From the NCBI RefSeq assembly GCF_024346975.1, contig NZ_AP024885.1, positions 992,001-1,056,000 of the forward strand: 64,000 nt of DNA, in the 5' to 3' direction. Shown here in pieces: positions 17,267 to 26,870 of this stretch (its first letter is position 1; every line of letters begins with the position of its first letter). A model generated the notes under the pieces. The model saw only the letters and a program-made list of their open reading frames with translations. It did not search any database and was not told the origin of the DNA. The stretch comes from Vibrio neonatus (GTDB taxonomy: Bacteria > Pseudomonadota > Gammaproteobacteria > Enterobacterales > Vibrionaceae). Made by a program: the position numbers and the translations under genes.

Positions 17267-18514
17267 CTAATTTCTCGGCTTACTCTCTGGCATAAACAAC
17301 CACAGAAGCACCAATAGCCCAAGAGCGTAACTCATTGCGATTCCGATAGAGAATAAAACCAGTACGCACAGTCCAGTGGAAAGTATGGCTAGATAGCGAC
17401 CTCGTCCGGTCAATAATTTAATTGCACTTAGCATGGCGAACAGGTAAATCACCACAAAAATGCCGTTTGCTAGTGTTAGGAATACTTCGACATCAATATT
17501 GGATAAATCACCCAGCACGCAAGATAGCGCAAGCGTGATGCCGACAATGGCTGTTGCTTTTGTTGGTACGCCCTTTGGCGAGAGACGAGTCATAGCAGTG
17601 GCTGGGCGATACTCGCGCGCTAAAGACCACAACATGCGTGATAGGCTTTGCGTATAGAGATTGATGGTGGCAAAGCAAGCTAAAAAGCCGGTTAAGCTAA
17701 TTAGCCAACTGACTTTAGGCCCAAACAGTAAGTTGGCAAGATAGGGAACAGAGGTGGTATTTAGCGCTTGAGTGCCGTAGGCGTGATACTTCAATACCAC
17801 AGTAGAAAACAGATAATACACCGCACCTGCAATCAAACAGCCGATTAAAATGGCTAACGGGTAATCTCGCTCAGGGCGTTTAAATTCCTCTCCCATGTGC
17901 GCAAAGGCTTCAATGCCGACAAAGCACCAAAACATCACGGCAATGGCATTACCAATGTGACTAAAGTGAGTGCTACTAGTGACTGCTGTGGGTATAGCAT
18001 CAGTGGCAGTGATATCTCCAAACCATAAAAATAGCCCGACTAATACGGCAATGCCGATAGCAATCCCTGTTTGAAACTGACTAGAGATTTTACTTCCTGA
18101 GAAGTTAACTACCATCAACAGCACCACAACAAGTAGCTGAGCAATAATGGGTTTTGCTAGTGCTTGCGGTAAAAATTGTTGTGCAAAACCGCCGGCAATT
18201 GTGATCGCTGCGGGAACGCCGACGGGGATAACGCTAATAAACAACAGCGCAATGACTTTTTCGAGCCGAGAACCGAATGCCTTTTTCACAAAATAAGACG
18301 CGCCTCCCGCATTTGGATAACGTTTACCAAGGGCGGCAAAGGTAAAGGCGATAGGGCACACGGCAATGATCAGCAGCCACCATGCCCAAAGCATGCTTTC
18401 CCCTGCAATACTGGCGGCGATGGCCGGAACCATAAATAGCCCAGTTCCGAGCAAGGTGGTCGACATTTGTCCTATACCACCAATAAGTGTGATGTCTCTT
18501 TTTAGCTCTGCCAT
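17267..18514 (-). CDS. yjeH: APC-family amino-acid exporter, YjeH type
   Basis: A 415-residue membrane protein with about 12 helices. The start ELKRDITLIGGIGQMSTTLLGTGLFMVPA has the APC-family first helix. Later blocks, including GKRYPNAGGASYFVKKAFGSRLEKVIALLFISVIPVGVPAA, follow Escherichia coli YjeH closely. YjeH exports methionine and branched-chain amino acids. The 3' end directly abuts the cassette block, and the last residues (PESKPRN) may have been altered by that junction. Confidence 0.85.
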   Translation of the reverse strand: MAELKRDITLIGGIGQMSTTLLGTGLFMVPAIAASIAGESMLWAWWLLIIAVCPIAFTFAALGKRYPNAGGASYFVKKAFGSRLEKVIALLFISVIPVGVPAAITIAGGFAQQFLPQALAKPIIAQLLVVVLLMVVNFSGSKISSQFQTGIAIGIAVLVGLFLWFGDITATDAIPTAVTSSTHFSHIGNAIAVMFWCFVGIEAFAHMGEEFKRPERDYPLAILIGCLIAGAVYYLFSTVVLKYHAYGTQALNTTSVPYLANLLFGPKVSWLISLTGFLACFATINLYTQSLSRMLWSLAREYRPATAMTRLSPKGVPTKATAIVGITLALSCVLGDLSNIDVEVFLTLANGIFVVIYLFAMLSAIKLLTGRGRYLAILSTGLCVLVLFSIGIAMSYALGLLVLLWLFMPESKPRN

Positions 18515-18560
18515 TGTGGTTCCTAGGGTGAAAGGCTTAAATAAGGCGGCGTAATAATGA

Positions 18561-18812
18561 TTAGATAACAGCCTGGGCTTTTGCTAACAATTCAGATTGG
18601 GTATAGCTGTCGGCGTGCTGACCTTCTGCAATTAAATCCACAATATGATAGTCGTTTAAATCGGCAAACTCTTTGGGCAAGTAATCACGAAATGCCTGCT
18701 CATTGGGCCATTTACCACGCACTATGTATCCGTCGTCTTTATCAAAATCTTCGGTTTCAAAAAACGAATAATCGGTCTTGCCGATATTGTGGCAGTATAA
18801 AACTAAGTACAT
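18561..18812 (-). CDS. Small protein of unknown function
   Basis: An 83-residue protein. The frame is open upstream to 18860, but the ATG at 18812 has AAGGGAG six bases before it and gives MYLVLYCHNIGKTDYSFFETEDF. It is acidic and has no signal peptide or membrane helix. I do not recognise the family. It lies 46 bases upstream of yjeH on the same strand and could be co-transcribed with it. Confidence 0.6.
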   Translation of the reverse strand: MYLVLYCHNIGKTDYSFFETEDFDKDDGYIVRGKWPNEQAFRDYLPKEFADLNDYHIVDLIAEGQHADSYTQSELLAKAQAVI

Positions 18813-18896
18813 GTGAACTCCCTTGATAATGTCACGTGCTGAAATGTACAGGGTGACCATTTAAAGAGATTGTGACAGGGGATGCAAGAGGCGAAC

Positions 18897-18924
18897 AAAA
18901 AAGCTCAGCAAATACTGAGCTTTT
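18897..18924 (-). terminator. Terminator of the lacI-type gene
   Basis: The stem AAAAGCTCAG / CTGAGCTTTT has a 6-base loop. Read leftward it ends in a run of six T. It lies 27 bases after the stop of the LacI-family gene. Confidence 0.85.
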
Positions 18925-18950
18925 ACCGGTGTCGCTGTCAAGAATCAGTA

Positions 18951-19961
18951 TTACGTGAGTCGCTGAACCGAGTCTCGTTTAATTAAAGTACAAGGCACAA
19001 TAGTGCGTTGAAACTGCGGGTGTTTTCCTAATATGGATTCAATGGTGAGCTTGGCGGTTTCTAGACCGATTTGGTAAGCGTCTTGACGCAATACCGAAAC
19101 GGGTACTTTGAACATTTCGACCATAGGGATTTCATCAAACCCAATAATTGAGGCTTGTTGTGGAACGTCAATATTGGCAGCGTTAAAGGCTTGTAGTAGA
19201 TCAACAGTGATCGCCAAATGTTGGGTGAAAAACGCACTGGGTGCTTGCGCCCCTTGCAATACGTCAACAGGGCTATATTCAAAGCCCGTCTCTCTATCCC
19301 AATATAAAATTAAATCACGGCTAGCATCCAAGCCATGCTTATTGAGCGCATCTAGATATCCTTGATAGCGCGCCTGACGTGAGCGGTTATCTGAGAAATC
19401 TTGCGCGACAAAACAGATACGCTTGTGACCCATTTCGATCAAGTGCTCAGTGGCTTGAAAGGCGGCTTCTTGATAATCCGATAGCACCATATGACTTTGA
19501 CAGTCAGGATACTCTAGTTGGAATTGCACAACTGGCATGCCGCTATCAATAAATTGATTAATTAGCGCAGAGTTTAGGCCAGATGAAGTCATGATAATGC
19601 CATCTACGCACATTTGTTTCAGGGACAGTAAAGCGCGCTCTTCGGCCTTGGCATCAAAATCACTGTTATAAATCATCACGTTGTAGTTGTGCTTTTTACA
19701 ATAGTCATCAATGCCCCGCATTACTCGGCTGGTATTAAAGCCGGTAATATCACGCACCACCACACCAATAGTCTTGGTTTTTTCGACTTTTAAACTTCTG
19801 GCGATAGGGTTGGGCACATAGTTGAGCTCTTTCACTGCCGACTCTATTTTGATTTTGGTTTGCGCTGACATATGCCCAAAGCGTCCATTTAGATACTGAG
19901 AGACAGTACTTTTAGAAACGCCAGCGTGCTGCGCTACATCGACAATTCGTATTTTCTTCAT
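18951..19961 (-). CDS. LacI-family repressor of the adjacent sugar-acid genes
   Basis: A 336-residue protein. The LacI helix-turn-helix and hinge are clear at the N-terminus (RIVDVAQHAGVSKSTVSQYLNGRF ... LNYVPNPIARSLK). The effector domain follows from TKTIGVVVRDITGFNTSRVMRG to GFDEIPMVEMFKVPVSVLRQD. It is divergent from the manD-like and oxidoreductase genes. Three CG-centred palindromic sites lie between them (20035-20074), so it very likely represses both itself and that operon until a sugar-acid inducer appears. Confidence 0.9.
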   Translation of the reverse strand: MKKIRIVDVAQHAGVSKSTVSQYLNGRFGHMSAQTKIKIESAVKELNYVPNPIARSLKVEKTKTIGVVVRDITGFNTSRVMRGIDDYCKKHNYNVMIYNSDFDAKAEERALLSLKQMCVDGIIMTSSGLNSALINQFIDSGMPVVQFQLEYPDCQSHMVLSDYQEAAFQATEHLIEMGHKRICFVAQDFSDNRSRQARYQGYLDALNKHGLDASRDLILYWDRETGFEYSPVDVLQGAQAPSAFFTQHLAITVDLLQAFNAANIDVPQQASIIGFDEIPMVEMFKVPVSVLRQDAYQIGLETAKLTIESILGKHPQFQRTIVPCTLIKRDSVQRLT

Positions 19962-20034
19962 ATTGTATTTTTAAACTGTTAACCACATCAAAATAGACAG
20001 TTGACATTCTACCCTCAGATCTAGATGATAGCAA

Positions 20035-20074
20035 GTAAACCGATTTACCAAATCGTTTTAGTAAATCGTTTTAC
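20035..20074. promoter_or_regulatory. Triple LacI-type operator
   Basis: Three 14-base sites start 13 bases apart: GTAAACCGATTTAC (20035), CCAAATCGTTTTAG (20048) and GTAAATCGTTTTAC (20061). The outer two are near-palindromes centred on CG, the LacI-family signature; the middle one is weaker. They lie between the divergent repressor and dehydratase genes. Confidence 0.78.
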
Positions 20075-20141
20075 TTAACAGGATTACTAAGAAATTTACT
20101 AGAGCAATGAATTTGCACTACAGGTTAATGAGAGACTCAAG

Positions 20142-21359
20142 ATGATTATCCAAGACATTAAAGTATTTGTTACCAACCCAGGTCGAAATTTTGTCACTGT
20201 GAAAGTAATCACAGATGAAGGCGTGTATGGATTGGGTGATGCCACCGTTAATGGGCGAGAAATGGCAGTGGCGACCTATCTTGAAGAACACGTAAAACCT
20301 TGTTTAATTGGCCGTGACCCGCATCGCATTGAAGACATTTGGCAATACTTATACATGGGCGTGTATTGGCGTCGAGGCCCAATTACTATGGCCGCTATTG
20401 CCGCTATTGATATGGCATTGTGGGACATTAAAGGTAAGGTAGCAGGGCTTCCTGTTTATCAATTATTGGGTGGTAAATGCCGCGATGGCGTAACCTTGTA
20501 TGCACACGCCAATGGTGAAACCATTGAAGACACCTTAGATAAAGCCGCGCAATGTATCGAACAGGGCTTTAGCGCCGTTCGTTTGCAATCGGCTATTCCG
20601 GGATTATCGGAAACTTATGGCGTGCTTGGTGATAAGAAAGATTACTTTGAACTGCAAGGCAACCGCCCATTACCTCCAGAGCAGGATTGGTCTACCAGTA
20701 AATATTTTGATCTTGTTCCTGAGTTGTTCGCTAAAGCCAAAGAACGTTTTGGTAACAAAGCCAAATTCTTGCATGATACCCACAGTCGTCTGACGCCAAT
20801 CGAATCAGCAAAACTAGGCAAAATGTTAGAACCGTATAACTTGATGTTCCTAGAAGATGCATCCATTGCTGAAAACCAAGAAAATTATAAACTGATCCGT
20901 CATCACACCACCACGCCACTGGCGCTTGGCGAAACCTACAATACGATTTGGGATTGCAAAGATCTTATTCAAAATCAGTGGATTGACTTTATTCGTTGCG
21001 CCGCGACTCACGCTGGTGGCATTACTGGAATGAAAAAGATTGCTGATTTTGCCGCCGTTTACAACGTGCGCACCGCACCACATGGCGCGCCAGATCTATC
21101 ACCAATCTGTTTTGCCGCGCACATGCATCTTAATATCTCAACGCATAATTTTGGCATTCAAGAGTTTGTTGGCTTTGGCAATGAAGAGTGTAAATCCATC
21201 TTCAAACACGATATGAAACTTGAAAATGGCATGATTTTGGTCAGCGATGCTCCAGGGCTAGGCGTCGAGTTTGATGAGCAAGAAGCTGCAAAATATGAAT
21301 ACAAACGTTCTTACTTACCTGTGAGTCGCCTCGAAGATGGCACTTTATGGCACTGGTAA
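20142..21359 (+). CDS. Enolase-superfamily sugar-acid dehydratase (ManD/RspA-like)
   Basis: A 405-residue member of the mandelate racemase/enolase superfamily. The N-terminal capping domain starts [22 protein letters not shown]; the barrel follows from [15 protein letters not shown]. The ManD-type motif Asp212-Thr-His214 is present, as are later ligands in [11 protein letters not shown] and [12 protein letters not shown], and the His in [10 protein letters not shown]. The family includes D-mannonate and D-gluconate dehydratases and the protein called RspA. It is the first gene of an operon under the LacI-type repressor. The exact sugar acid is not determined. Confidence 0.85.
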   Translation: MIIQDIKVFVTNPGRNFVTVKVITDEGVYGLGDATVNGREMAVATYLEEHVKPCLIGRDPHRIEDIWQYLYMGVYWRRGPITMAAIAAIDMALWDIKGKVAGLPVYQLLGGKCRDGVTLYAHANGETIEDTLDKAAQCIEQGFSAVRLQSAIPGLSETYGVLGDKKDYFELQGNRPLPPEQDWSTSKYFDLVPELFAKAKERFGNKAKFLHDTHSRLTPIESAKLGKMLEPYNLMFLEDASIAENQENYKLIRHHTTTPLALGETYNTIWDCKDLIQNQWIDFIRCAATHAGGITGMKKIADFAAVYNVRTAPHGAPDLSPICFAAHMHLNISTHNFGIQEFVGFGNEECKSIFKHDMKLENGMILVSDAPGLGVEFDEQEAAKYEYKRSYLPVSRLEDGTLWHW

Positions 21360-21440
21360 GCTAAACATCGAATCTCATTAAAATAACGCCTACCAACAAA
21401 AAGGCGTTAACAGAATAATAAAGAATGAATGGAGAATAGA

Positions 21441-22574
21441 ATGACTCAAAAAGTATTGGTATTTGGTACTGGATTTGCCGGAATTGGTCATGCGAAAGCG
21501 TTTCGTGATGCAGGCGCAGAAGTGGTCGGGATCGTGGGTCGTACTGAGCACGTTGTGGCAAAAGTGGCGCAAGATTTAGACATTGCTTATTTTGGCACTG
21601 ATTGGGCGCAAGCCCTACAAGAATGTCAGCCTGATATTGTATCAATTGCAACTCCTGGCGGCGCACACGTTGAAGCCATTAAACAGGCAATTGAGTGTGG
21701 CTGTCATATCTTCTGCGATAAGCCATTAACCGAAAGCGGCGAAACGGCGCTTGAAATTTACCAGCTAGCCAAGGCCAAAGGCGTGAAAACTGCATTTGCA
21801 TCGAGTTTCCGTTACATGCCTGAAATTATGCACGCTAAACAACTAGTTGCCGAGGGCGCGATTGGCGAACCGACCGAAGTAGAATGTATTTCTCACTTTA
21901 ATCTTGATAGACATATTCCGTTTGGCTGGTCTCATCGCTCTGAAGCGGGCGGTGGTCGTTTAAACAATAACTTTACGCACCTCTTGTCTATCGTGACTTC
22001 TGTGATTGGCGAAAACATCTTGTCTATCAGCGGCGAAGTGCGCAACGACATGCCAAAAGCCCCTGTGGTTGAAGGCGTGCATAACTTCACGGAGCGTCGC
22101 AACTTCATCCCTAAAGATATCAACGATCCCAAGCTGAAATGGCGCGATTGTGACGTAGAATGGTCATATACGGTATTGGCACAATTGGAAAGCCGCATTC
22201 CTACTGCGAATCCAGTATCGGTACTGTTTAAGCACGGCGGATTAACTCCGCGCTTTAATGAAGACCACATTGTGTTTCATGGCAGTAAAGGCTCTATTTA
22301 TATTAAAGGCCATTACGGCAGTGGCCCTTTATATCTATTTAAAGATGGCGAGTGGCAAGAAGTGGCATTGCCTAGCGCCATTGATCAGCAATTACCCAAT
22401 ATCGAATGTGAAACTCAGCGAAGCTGGACACACTTAGCCACGCAATTGGTAAAAGATGTCAGCGGCATTGAAGTTGAACCGTATCAAACCTTCGAAGACG
22501 GCTGTCGTTATCAGCTGATTATTGATTTGATTCGTAAGAATGATCGTTGGGTGGATGTGACAAATCTGCTTTAA
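21441..22574 (+). CDS. Gfo/Idh/MocA-family oxidoreductase
   Basis: About 377 residues from ATG 21441 (TGGAGAATAG upstream); a slightly longer start at 21429 adds four residues. The N-terminal Rossmann motif is VLVFGTGFAGIGHAKAF. The family signature EAIKQAIECGCHIFCDKPLTESG contains the catalytic-region Lys of the DKP motif. A C-terminal alpha/beta substrate domain follows (SEAGGGRLNNNFTHLL). It is the second gene of the LacI-controlled pair, probably oxidising or reducing the same sugar or its acid with NAD(P). A terminator follows. Confidence 0.85.
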   Translation: MTQKVLVFGTGFAGIGHAKAFRDAGAEVVGIVGRTEHVVAKVAQDLDIAYFGTDWAQALQECQPDIVSIATPGGAHVEAIKQAIECGCHIFCDKPLTESGETALEIYQLAKAKGVKTAFASSFRYMPEIMHAKQLVAEGAIGEPTEVECISHFNLDRHIPFGWSHRSEAGGGRLNNNFTHLLSIVTSVIGENILSISGEVRNDMPKAPVVEGVHNFTERRNFIPKDINDPKLKWRDCDVEWSYTVLAQLESRIPTANPVSVLFKHGGLTPRFNEDHIVFHGSKGSIYIKGHYGSGPLYLFKDGEWQEVALPSAIDQQLPNIECETQRSWTHLATQLVKDVSGIEVEPYQTFEDGCRYQLIIDLIRKNDRWVDVTNLL

Positions 22575-22599
22575 GCAAAATCAACGATAATAGATGAAT

Positions 22600-22635
22600 A
22601 AAAGCGCAAAGGGTCATAGGCTGTTTGCGCTTTTT
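22600..22635 (+). terminator. Terminator of the sugar-acid operon
   Basis: An 11-bp stem AAAAGCGCAAA / TTTGCGCTTTT (arms 22600-22610 and 22624-22634) with a 13-base loop and a T-run. Confidence 0.88.
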
Positions 22636-22789
22636 AACTTTCCTCTTTAGGAGGTTAACTGTTGTATCAGTAAGCCTTTGGCAAGTCGTTGTTCGGTTTT
22701 TCTTGGCAAAGATGACAGCCATACAGTGACAAAAGCTAATTCAAACCAAAAATGTCGAGCGTTACAAATCTGTTTAAATTGCTTAGTTG

Positions 22790-22862
22790 TGTGCCAAAAT
22801 GACACAAGAATTGCTTGTTGTACATTTTAAGACCATAATATGCAGTGTGACACTCTGACACA
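22790..22862. promoter_or_regulatory. Two operator-like repeats before the toxin-antitoxin genes
   Basis: TGTGCCAAAATGACACA (22790-22806) and TGTGACACTCTGACACA (22846-22862) share the imperfect dyad TGTGnCA-N3-TGACACA and lie 56 bases apart. The second ends 14 bases before the antitoxin ATG. Such paired sites are typical for autoregulation by an antitoxin or TA complex. The first could also overlap the promoter. Confidence 0.68.
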
Positions 22863-22876
22863 AATGGAGAAAGATT

Positions 22877-23149
22877 ATGGCGACTACATTGCCTCGGATC
22901 ACAGCTAGAGTTGATGCCGATACACAAGATTTGCTGACTAAGGCGGCGGCTATTGCTGGTATGTCTAGTATAAACTCATTTGTACTGAGTGCGGCTGTCG
23001 AGAAAGCTAAACAAGTTATCGAGCGTGAACAGGCTTTAAAGCTAAGCCAAGCTGATGCGATGTTGTTGATGGATGCACTAGATAAACCGGCGACAATAAA
23101 CAGCAACCTAAGAGCTGCGGCCGAGCGTTACGATAGTAAAGTTCAATGA
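22877..23149 (+). CDS. DUF1778 (TacA-like) antitoxin
   Basis: A 90-residue protein. The ribbon-helix-helix N-terminus LPRITARVDADTQDLLTKAAAIAG is followed by MSSINSFVLSAAVEKAKQVIER. The C-terminal tail (LSQADAMLLMDALDKPATIN) would bind the toxin. DUF1778 proteins neutralise GNAT toxins that acetylate aminoacyl-tRNA. It overlaps the toxin gene by four bases (ATGA), and the two 17-bp repeats upstream fit its DNA-binding role. Confidence 0.9.
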   Translation: MATTLPRITARVDADTQDLLTKAAAIAGMSSINSFVLSAAVEKAKQVIEREQALKLSQADAMLLMDALDKPATINSNLRAAAERYDSKVQ

Positions 23150-23643
23150 TGAACACAGTACTTCTAGATAAAGCTAAACATAATAGAAACCGCTTCAATT
23201 GTGGTAGTGAGGCTTTAAACAATTACTTAAAAGTAATGGCTAGCCAACAAGCCAAAAAAGACAATACCCGCACCTTTGTGTTGCAGGATGAAAACGATAA
23301 TACTCATGTTATTGGTTTCTATACTTTGACCATGATACCGATTGATTTAAAAGCATTGCCGGACAAATTACAGAAGAAACATCAGCCATCGTCTTCTGGT
23401 GGTTTAATTGCTCGACTGGCAGTTGATGACCGATACAAAAGTAAAGGTTTTGGTGAGTGGCTTTTGATCGATGCACTAAGAAAATTACTTGCCGCTAGCG
23501 ATAGTGTCGCTTTTCCTGTGGTTATTGTAGACGCGAAAGATGGCGCAACCCAGTTTTATGAACGCTATGGATTTACACCATTTCAAGATGCTGACAACAA
23601 GTTGTTCATCACAATATCTGATATTCGAGCAAGCTTGGGCTAG
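23146..23643 (+). CDS. GNAT-family acetyltransferase toxin (TacT-like)
   Basis: A 165-residue GNAT protein. It has the TacT-type opening FNCGSEALNNYLKVMASQQAKKDNTRTFVL, the acetyl-CoA loop region ARLAVDDRYKSKGFGEWLL, and the later FYERYGFTPF with the conserved Tyr. Toxins of this type block translation by acetylating charged tRNA. A short stem (GGCTAG / CTAGCC, 23638-23655) overlaps its stop and is followed by TTT, possibly a weak terminator. Confidence 0.9.
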   Translation: MMNTVLLDKAKHNRNRFNCGSEALNNYLKVMASQQAKKDNTRTFVLQDENDNTHVIGFYTLTMIPIDLKALPDKLQKKHQPSSSGGLIARLAVDDRYKSKGFGEWLLIDALRKLLAASDSVAFPVVIVDAKDGATQFYERYGFTPFQDADNKLFITISDIRASLG

Positions 23644-23775
23644 TTGAATCTAGCCTTTAAGTAACTAATACCTTTCTATAGTAAAGGTAATCACCACAAC
23701 ATAGATCAACGCCACCATAACGTCTAAATCAAAAATGCTAAAGGTTAGCTAATGCATTCAAGTAATTTGTTATAG

Positions 23776-24261
23776 TTATGGGTGGCTCGAAATCAATTTT
23801 TCTTTCAGGGCTTTAAGCTCTGAAATCCCATAGGAGGCAACGGCTGATATAGCCGCGATAAGAGGGTCTGAACCTGCAATTGTGGTAAAAATTGCCGTGT
23901 TGTTTGCCCAATTCAATACATCCTCAGCAACAGAATTGCCTGAGCTATCACATTTATGTGTTGAGATTACTTTGTTGATTAATGCTTCCAATTGTTCTTC
24001 AGTAATATGTGTACAATCAACACCTAGGATTCCATATGCTTGTTCAAGTCCGTTGTTTGAAATATCAGCGCTTTCGATAGTTACAGTTGAACCATCACCT
24101 GATACGGTTATGCCATCACCATAGTTCTCACGTATTTTAGTACCACCTCGAACATCTACTGTTGATCCACCATCAATAATCAATCCACCGCCACCATTAC
24201 GACCAAGACTTCCACCAATAATTGTGACTTGTGACTTTCCTGAAACTCGAATCCCTGCCAT
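23776..24261 (-). CDS. Short beta-helix protein of unknown function
   Basis: A 161-residue protein. The first 85 residues are Gly-rich beta-helix-type repeats: VSGKSQVTIIGGSLGRNGGGGL, IDGGSTVDVRGGTKIRENYGDG, VSGDGSTVTIESADISNNG. About four turns of roughly 21-22 residues can be seen. The remainder has a Cys pair (VDCTHITEEQLEALINKV, HKCDSSG) and a C-terminal Ala-rich helix (PLIAAISAVASYG). There is no signal peptide. I do not recognise the family. It lies between the toxin-antitoxin pair and metE, in what looks like an accessory insertion. Confidence 0.62.
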   Translation of the reverse strand: MAGIRVSGKSQVTIIGGSLGRNGGGGLIIDGGSTVDVRGGTKIRENYGDGITVSGDGSTVTIESADISNNGLEQAYGILGVDCTHITEEQLEALINKVISTHKCDSSGNSVAEDVLNWANNTAIFTTIAGSDPLIAAISAVASYGISELKALKEKLISSHP

Positions 24262-24453
24262 ATATTTCGCCTACTTAGCTTAAATTGATGAATAGAATAA
24301 CAGGTTTATGCCTTTTTCTGCTTGCCTAACTTTCATTCAAGCCACAATAAATTACCGAAAATATAGGAATTTACATCGATTTTTTGATTCTGTCTTTTTC
24401 AGCTTTTTCCCCATATAAATATCAATCTATTGCACCAACCCAATAAACCATAC

Positions 24454-24466
24454 TGAAATTTCTTCA
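24454..24466. promoter_or_regulatory. MetR-binding site of metE
   Basis: TGAAATTTCTTCA matches the MetR consensus TGAA-N5-TTCA exactly, 96 bases before the metE start. metR itself is at 44833 in this window. Confidence 0.82.
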
Positions 24467-24520
24467 TGCTCTATATGAGTAAATCGATGTTGTATCAAAA
24501 CCCTATTCAAGAGATATTTT

Positions 24521-24536
24521 AGACGTCTGGACATCT
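24521..24536. promoter_or_regulatory. Tandem MetJ boxes of metE
   Basis: AGACGTCT (perfect Met box) is directly followed by GGACATCT (two changes). MetJ binds tandem 8-mers of this kind with S-adenosylmethionine. The boxes lie 26 bases before the metE start codon. Confidence 0.88.
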
Positions 24537-24561
24537 TAACGAATTTATAGGGAGCATTATC

Positions 24562-26841
24562 ATGACAACGACACATATTCTAGGTTATCCACGAGTGGGC
24601 GAAAAACGCGAACTGAAATTTGCGCTAGAGAAATATTGGAAAGGCGAATCAGACGTCAACGAACTTCGCCAAGTTGCTTCTGAGATTCGACAAAAAAACT
24701 GGACGCTTCAACAAGATAATCAACTGTCATTTGCTACAGCAGGTGATTTTGCATGGTATGACCATGTGCTAGGAACCAGCCTTCTACTGGGTCATGTGCC
24801 AAAACGTCATCAAAATGGCACGCCGGATCTTGATACGCTATTTCGTATCGGTCGCGGTCAATCTCAATCAACCTGTGGTTGTGCAGGTCATGCGGCTTCT
24901 GACATGACTAAGTGGTTCAACACTAACTATCACTACCTTGTACCAGAGTTTTCTTCTGCCGATACTTTCGAACTAAGCTGGACACAACTTTTTGATGAAA
25001 TCAGCGAAGCGCAAGCACAGGGCCACACCGTTAAGCCAGTACTATTAGGCCCACTGAGCTACCTTTACCTAGGTAAAGAAGTCGAAGAAGGCTTTGACCG
25101 TTTAACCCTACTGCCGAAACTATTAGAAGCGTATCAAGCGATTTTTGCAAAACTTGAACAGCTCAACGTAGAGTGGGTGCAAATTGATGAGCCTATCTTA
25201 GCCCTTGAGCTTGACGCAAAATGGTTAGATAGCTTTAAAGGCGCGTATCAAACACTGCAAACAAACGTTAAATTGCTACTGACCACGTACTTTGACTCTA
25301 TCACTGATGTATTGCCGACCATTACTAAGCTTAATGTGGATGGTTTGCACATCGATATCGCAAGCTCGCCAGAGCAACTGTCAACTGTAGTTGATGCACT
25401 GCCAGCGCAATGGGTGTTATCTGCTGGTACGATCAATGGCCGTAACGTATGGCGTGCGAATCTAGTTGAAAAACTGGCGGCGCTACAAGATGCAAAAGCA
25501 AAACTAGGCGATCGCCTATGGGTGGCAACCTCTTGTTCACTGCTGCACAGCCCAGTTGATTTGGATCTCGAAACTAAATTGTCTACCGAAACCAAAGATT
25601 GGTTTGCGTTTGCTAAACAAAAAGTGGCGGAAGTGAACTGGCTTGCTAAAGCGCTAGAAGGCGACGCACAAGCGATTGCTTATTGTGAGCAATACAGCCA
25701 ACCGATTATTGAGCGCAGCAAATCAACGTCAGTAAATAAAGAATCTGTACAGCGCCGCATTGCCGGTCTTACTGCAAAAGATGCTGAGCGTAGCGCGGCG
25801 TACCCTGAGCGTGCTCACCATCAAAAAGAAGTGTTAAAACTTCCCCTATTACCAACCACCACCATTGGTTCGTTCCCACAAACCAGTGATGTGAGAAAAA
25901 CACGCGCCGCTTATAAACGTGGTGACATTTCTACTACGCAATACACTGAAATTATCCAAGGCTTTATTAAAGATACGGTTGAACGCCAAGAAAAAATTGG
26001 CCTAGATGTGCTAGTGCACGGCGAAGCTGAGCGTAATGACATGGTGGAATACTTTGCCGAGAACCTAGCGGGTTTCCAAACTACGCAATTTGGTTGGGTG
26101 CAAAGCTACGGCTCACGCTGTGTTAAGCCTGCTATCGTTGTGGCGGATATTGAACGTGAACATCCAATTACTGTTGATTGGACGACTTACGCACAGTCGC
26201 TAACTGATAAGCCAATGAAAGGTATGCTAACAGGCCCTGTTACTATCTTGTGCTGGACTTTCCCTCGTGAAGATATTTCAAGAGAAACCATCACTAACCA
26301 ATTGGCCTTTGCTCTGCAAGATGAAGTGTCTGATTTGGAAGCAGCAGGCATCAATATTATCCAAATTGATGAGCCAGCAATTCGTGAAGGACTGCCATTA
26401 AAAGCGCGCGATCATCAGCATTATCTGGACTGGGCCGTAAACGCATTTAAAGTGTCAGCTGCTAGCGCCAAACCAGAAACTCAGATTCATACGCACATGT
26501 GTTACAGCGAGTTTAATGAGATCATTGATTCAGTGGCAGCCCTTGATGCAGACGTAATCACCATCGAAACTTCTCGTTCAAACATGGAGCTATTGAACGC
26601 GTTTGAAGAGTTCAACTATCCAAATGAAATTGGCCCAGGTGTGTACGATATTCACTCACCAAACGTGCCAGAAGTGGAATGGATTGAGCAATTGATTGAA
26701 AAAGCGGCTACTCGCATCCCAGTAGAACGCTTGTGGGTAAACCCTGATTGCGGACTAAAAACACGTAACTGGAGCGAAACAGAAGAGTCACTTAAGCACC
26801 TAGTGGAAGCCACTAAACGCTTACGTGCCAAGCTTGCGTAA
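24562..26841 (+). CDS. metE: Cobalamin-independent methionine synthase
   Basis: A 759-residue enzyme that transfers the methyl group of methyltetrahydrofolate to homocysteine. The N-terminal domain begins [22 protein letters not shown]. The C-terminal barrel carries the zinc ligands in HTHMCYSEF and [10 protein letters not shown] Cys-rich insert, [18 protein letters not shown], stands where Escherichia coli has GRAPTGEPAAAAEM. Upstream are a MetR site and MetJ boxes; a terminator follows. Length and motifs are typical. Confidence 0.97.
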   Translation: MTTTHILGYPRVGEKRELKFALEKYWKGESDVNELRQVASEIRQKNWTLQQDNQLSFATAGDFAWYDHVLGTSLLLGHVPKRHQNGTPDLDTLFRIGRGQSQSTCGCAGHAASDMTKWFNTNYHYLVPEFSSADTFELSWTQLFDEISEAQAQGHTVKPVLLGPLSYLYLGKEVEEGFDRLTLLPKLLEAYQAIFAKLEQLNVEWVQIDEPILALELDAKWLDSFKGAYQTLQTNVKLLLTTYFDSITDVLPTITKLNVDGLHIDIASSPEQLSTVVDALPAQWVLSAGTINGRNVWRANLVEKLAALQDAKAKLGDRLWVATSCSLLHSPVDLDLETKLSTETKDWFAFAKQKVAEVNWLAKALEGDAQAIAYCEQYSQPIIERSKSTSVNKESVQRRIAGLTAKDAERSAAYPERAHHQKEVLKLPLLPTTTIGSFPQTSDVRKTRAAYKRGDISTTQYTEIIQGFIKDTVERQEKIGLDVLVHGEAERNDMVEYFAENLAGFQTTQFGWVQSYGSRCVKPAIVVADIEREHPITVDWTTYAQSLTDKPMKGMLTGPVTILCWTFPREDISRETITNQLAFALQDEVSDLEAAGINIIQIDEPAIREGLPLKARDHQHYLDWAVNAFKVSAASAKPETQIHTHMCYSEFNEIIDSVAALDADVITIETSRSNMELLNAFEEFNYPNEIGPGVYDIHSPNVPEVEWIEQLIEKAATRIPVERLWVNPDCGLKTRNWSETEESLKHLVEATKRLRAKLA

Positions 26842-26870
26842 CCTTTATTAAGCAAAATAAAATCTAATAA

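Noticed and set aside
22640..24300. Toxin-antitoxin and beta-helix genes as further integron cassettes
   Set aside because: No attC core (AACGCTTGGCATT, TTATGCG or GTTRRRY with paired arms) was found around them, and the beta-helix gene is in the opposite orientation.
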